From positions 1-5,927 of the forward strand of contig CANJNX010000062.1 in assembly GCA_947475495.1 (NCBI GenBank): DNA of 5,927 nt. Direction: 5' to 3'. Made by a program: the position numbers and the translations under genes. This document shows, piece by piece, positions 4,337 through 5,927 of this stretch. The notes under the pieces were generated by a model, which had not been told where the DNA came from, did no database searches, and saw only the letters and a program-made list of their open reading frames with translations. Numbering within the stretch: position 1 is the stretch's first letter; each line of letters opens with the position of its first letter. The stretch comes from Comamonadaceae bacterium. GTDB taxonomy: Bacteria > Pseudomonadota > Gammaproteobacteria > Burkholderiales > Burkholderiaceae_C.

Positions 4337-5927
4337 ATGTTGCGCATCACCGAACTCAAACTCCCACTCACTGCCTTGCCCCTTGACGCGCGGCGCGCAT
4401 CTGATGCGCCCAGCGAGACAGACCAAGACCGCGCGCCTGTGGCCCACCCCGTGGCAGCGCTCACTGCGCTGGCATCCCAAGCGCTCGGCATTGCGCCGCA
4501 GGCCATTCAGAGTTTGGCCATTTTCAAACGTAGCTTTGACGCGCGCAAGGCCGACATATTGGCGGTTTTTATTGTCGATATCTGTCTTGACGCGGCCCTT
4601 GAAGCGCAGTTGCTTGCGCGCTTTGCGAATCATCCGCATATTGGCCCGACGCCCGATATGGCCTACACCTTGGTGGCGCACGCGCCTGCAACGCCTTTGA
4701 TCCGCCCAGTGGTGGTGGGCTTTGGCCCGTGCGGCATCTTTGCTGCATTGCTCTTAGCGCAAATGGGATTCAAACCGATCGTTTTGGAGCGCGGCCCGGC
4801 CGTTCGGCAACGCACCAAAGACACCTGGGATTTATGGCGCAAAAACACCTTGCATCCGGAGAGCAATGTGCAGTTTGGCGAAGGCGGTGCCGGGACATTT
4901 TCTGACGGCAAGCTCTGGAGCCAGATCAAAGACCCGCGCTACCTGGGCCGTAAAGTCATGCAGGAGTTGGTTCAAGCCGGAGCCCCAGCCGAAATTTTGG
5001 TTGAAGCCCATCCCCACATCGGCACCTTTAAATTGGTGAAAGTGGTTGAAAACCTGCGGGCGCAAATCATTGCCCTCGGTGGTGAGGTGCGGTTTGGTCA
5101 GCGCGTCACAGATATCCATCTGGCTGCGGACCCTGGCGGTTTCGCACTGCGGGGTCTCAGCGTACTGGACATCGAAAGCGGACAAACCCAAACGCTAGAG
5201 GCCAGCCATGTGGTGATGGCCTTGGGCCACAGTGCGCGCGACACCTTTGCCATGCTGTACCGCCGCGGCGTGGCCATGCAAGCCAAACCCTTCTCTGTGG
5301 GCTTTCGCATTGAGCATCCCCAAAGCGTCATCGACCGCGCCCGCTGGGGCCGCCACGCTGGGCACCCGCTCTTAGGCGCTGCCGACTACAAGCTGGTTCA
5401 TCACGCACACAACGGCCGCGGTGTGTACAGCTTTTGCATGTGCCCCGGCGGCACGGTGGTGGCAGCCACCAGCGAAGCCGAGCGGGTGGTCACCAACGGC
5501 ATGAGCCAGTATTCGCGCAACGAGCGCAATGCCAACGCCGGGATCGTAGTCGGCATTGACCCCAGTGACTACCCCCACGACGAGGCCAGTTTTATTGCTG
5601 CTTTCGGACCCGATGAAGGTGCGCAATACGCCGCTGAATCGAAACAACTTTTAGGGACCGAAACTCCCAGCGCAAGCCTTGCCCATCCACTCTCTGGCAT
5701 TGCCTTTCAACGCCAACTCGAATCGCGGGCGTACACCTTGGGCGGCTCTACCTACGAAGCCCCCGGCCAGCGTGTGGAAGACTTTTTGCAAGGGCGCCCC
5801 TCAGAAGCGTTTGGCAGTGTGCAGCCCTCCTACCGACCCGGTGTGAAACTGGTCGATCTCGCAGCGAGTTTGCCGTCCTACGCCATTGATGCGATCCGCG
5901 AAGCCTTACCGGTGTTTGGCCGCAAGA
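4337..5927 (+). CDS. COG2509-type FAD-dependent oxidoreductase, N-terminal 530 codons (right edge cut)
   Basis: A single uninterrupted frame from ATG 4337 to the right edge. The N-terminal domain (about 1-115) carries the family hallmark FKRSFDARKADILAVF (63-78). A Rossmann FAD-binding fold follows: VVVGFGPCGIFAA (125-137) with the GxGxxG glycines 128, 130 and 133, and Glu151 at the end of the second strand to hold the FAD ribose. GEGGAGTFSDGKLWSQI (181-197) is also typical of the family, as are MALGHSARDTF, KPFSVGFRIEHP and the CMCPGGTVVAATSEA stretch. Members are called FAD-dependent or NAD(P)/FAD-dependent oxidoreductases; the substrate is unknown. Roughly the last 50-70 residues are probably missing, including the usual EtRTSsPvR and GEGAGYAGGI region. 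MLRITELKLPL matches the usual family N-terminus, which favours ATG 4337; only a weak GAG precedes it. The frame is open back to about 4178, with an in-frame ATG at 4232, so a 35-residue extension is possible but unlikely. Confidence 0.9.
   Translation, partial: MLRITELKLPLTALPLDARRASDAPSETDQDRAPVAHPVAALTALASQALGIAPQAIQSLAIFKRSFDARKADILAVFIVDICLDAALEAQLLARFANHPHIGPTPDMAYTLVAHAPATPLIRPVVVGFGPCGIFAALLLAQMGFKPIVLERGPAVRQRTKDTWDLWRKNTLHPESNVQFGEGGAGTFSDGKLWSQIKDPRYLGRKVMQELVQAGAPAEILVEAHPHIGTFKLVKVVENLRAQIIALGGEVRFGQRVTDIHLAADPGGFALRGLSVLDIESGQTQTLEASHVVMALGHSARDTFAMLYRRGVAMQAKPFSVGFRIEHPQSVIDRARWGRHAGHPLLGAADYKLVHHAHNGRGVYSFCMCPGGTVVAATSEAERVVTNGMSQYSRNERNANAGIVVGIDPSDYPHDEASFIAAFGPDEGAQYAAESKQLLGTETPSASLAHPLSGIAFQRQLESRAYTLGGSTYEAPGQRVEDFLQGRPSEAFGSVQPSYRPGVKLVDLAASLPSYAIDAIREALPVFGRK

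Noticed and set aside
4290..4700. A 136-codon + strand frame overlapping the start of the oxidoreductase
   Set aside because: The alternative frame beginning at 4337 carries the clear COG2509 N-terminus and GxGxxG fold; this one has no family features.
4223..5647. Several - strand open frames of 67-152 codons opposite the FAD-dependent oxidoreductase
   Set aside because: They lack recognisable domains, have Arg/Ala/Gly-rich shadow composition, and overlap a strongly conserved + strand flavoprotein frame.

Overview
The window looks like ordinary chromosome of a beta-proteobacterium, probably Burkholderiales and perhaps a Comamonadaceae-type freshwater or soil lineage. The hints are GC content in the mid-fifties by eye, the style of the encoded proteins, and the pairing of an NCS1 permease with a GntR/FCD regulator. 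The genus cannot be fixed from the sequence alone. No transposon, CRISPR array, tRNA, rRNA or phage gene was seen.

Layout from left to right: (1) the last 43 residues of an alpha/beta-hydrolase-like protein on the + strand, whose stop codon overlaps the next start (ATGA); (2) a complete exported sulfatase of 599 residues on the + strand, with the CSPTR formylglycine motif, a full set of active-site residues and an unexpected C-terminal membrane anchor; (3) a 46-base convergent gap; (4) a GntR/FCD regulator of 219 residues on the - strand; (5) a 69-base gap holding a small hairpin and a strong intrinsic terminator whose T-run touches the regulator's ATG; (6) a 483-residue NCS1-family nucleobase/allantoin/hydantoin-type permease on the - strand with a clear ribosome binding site; (7) a 181-base divergent control region with a perfect palindrome CTTGTATACAAG and a third half-site, the best operator candidate in the window; (8) a long + strand frame that runs off the right edge, the first 530 codons of a COG2509-type FAD-dependent oxidoreductase.

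Functionally there are three units. The hydrolase fragment and the sulfatase form a probable two-gene (or longer) + strand operon that may remove ester groups, including sulfate esters, from an organic substrate in the periplasm. The permease and its regulator form a - strand unit for uptake of a nitrogen-rich ring compound: the regulator probably represses the permease at the palindrome, and its own transcription appears limited by the terminator between the two genes. The COG2509 gene is transcribed divergently and may share the control region, but it belongs to a poorly characterised family and a link to the permease is not established. I see no convincing new multi-gene system. The points most worth a second look are the terminator fused to the regulator start, the three-half-site operator and the tail-anchored sulfatase.
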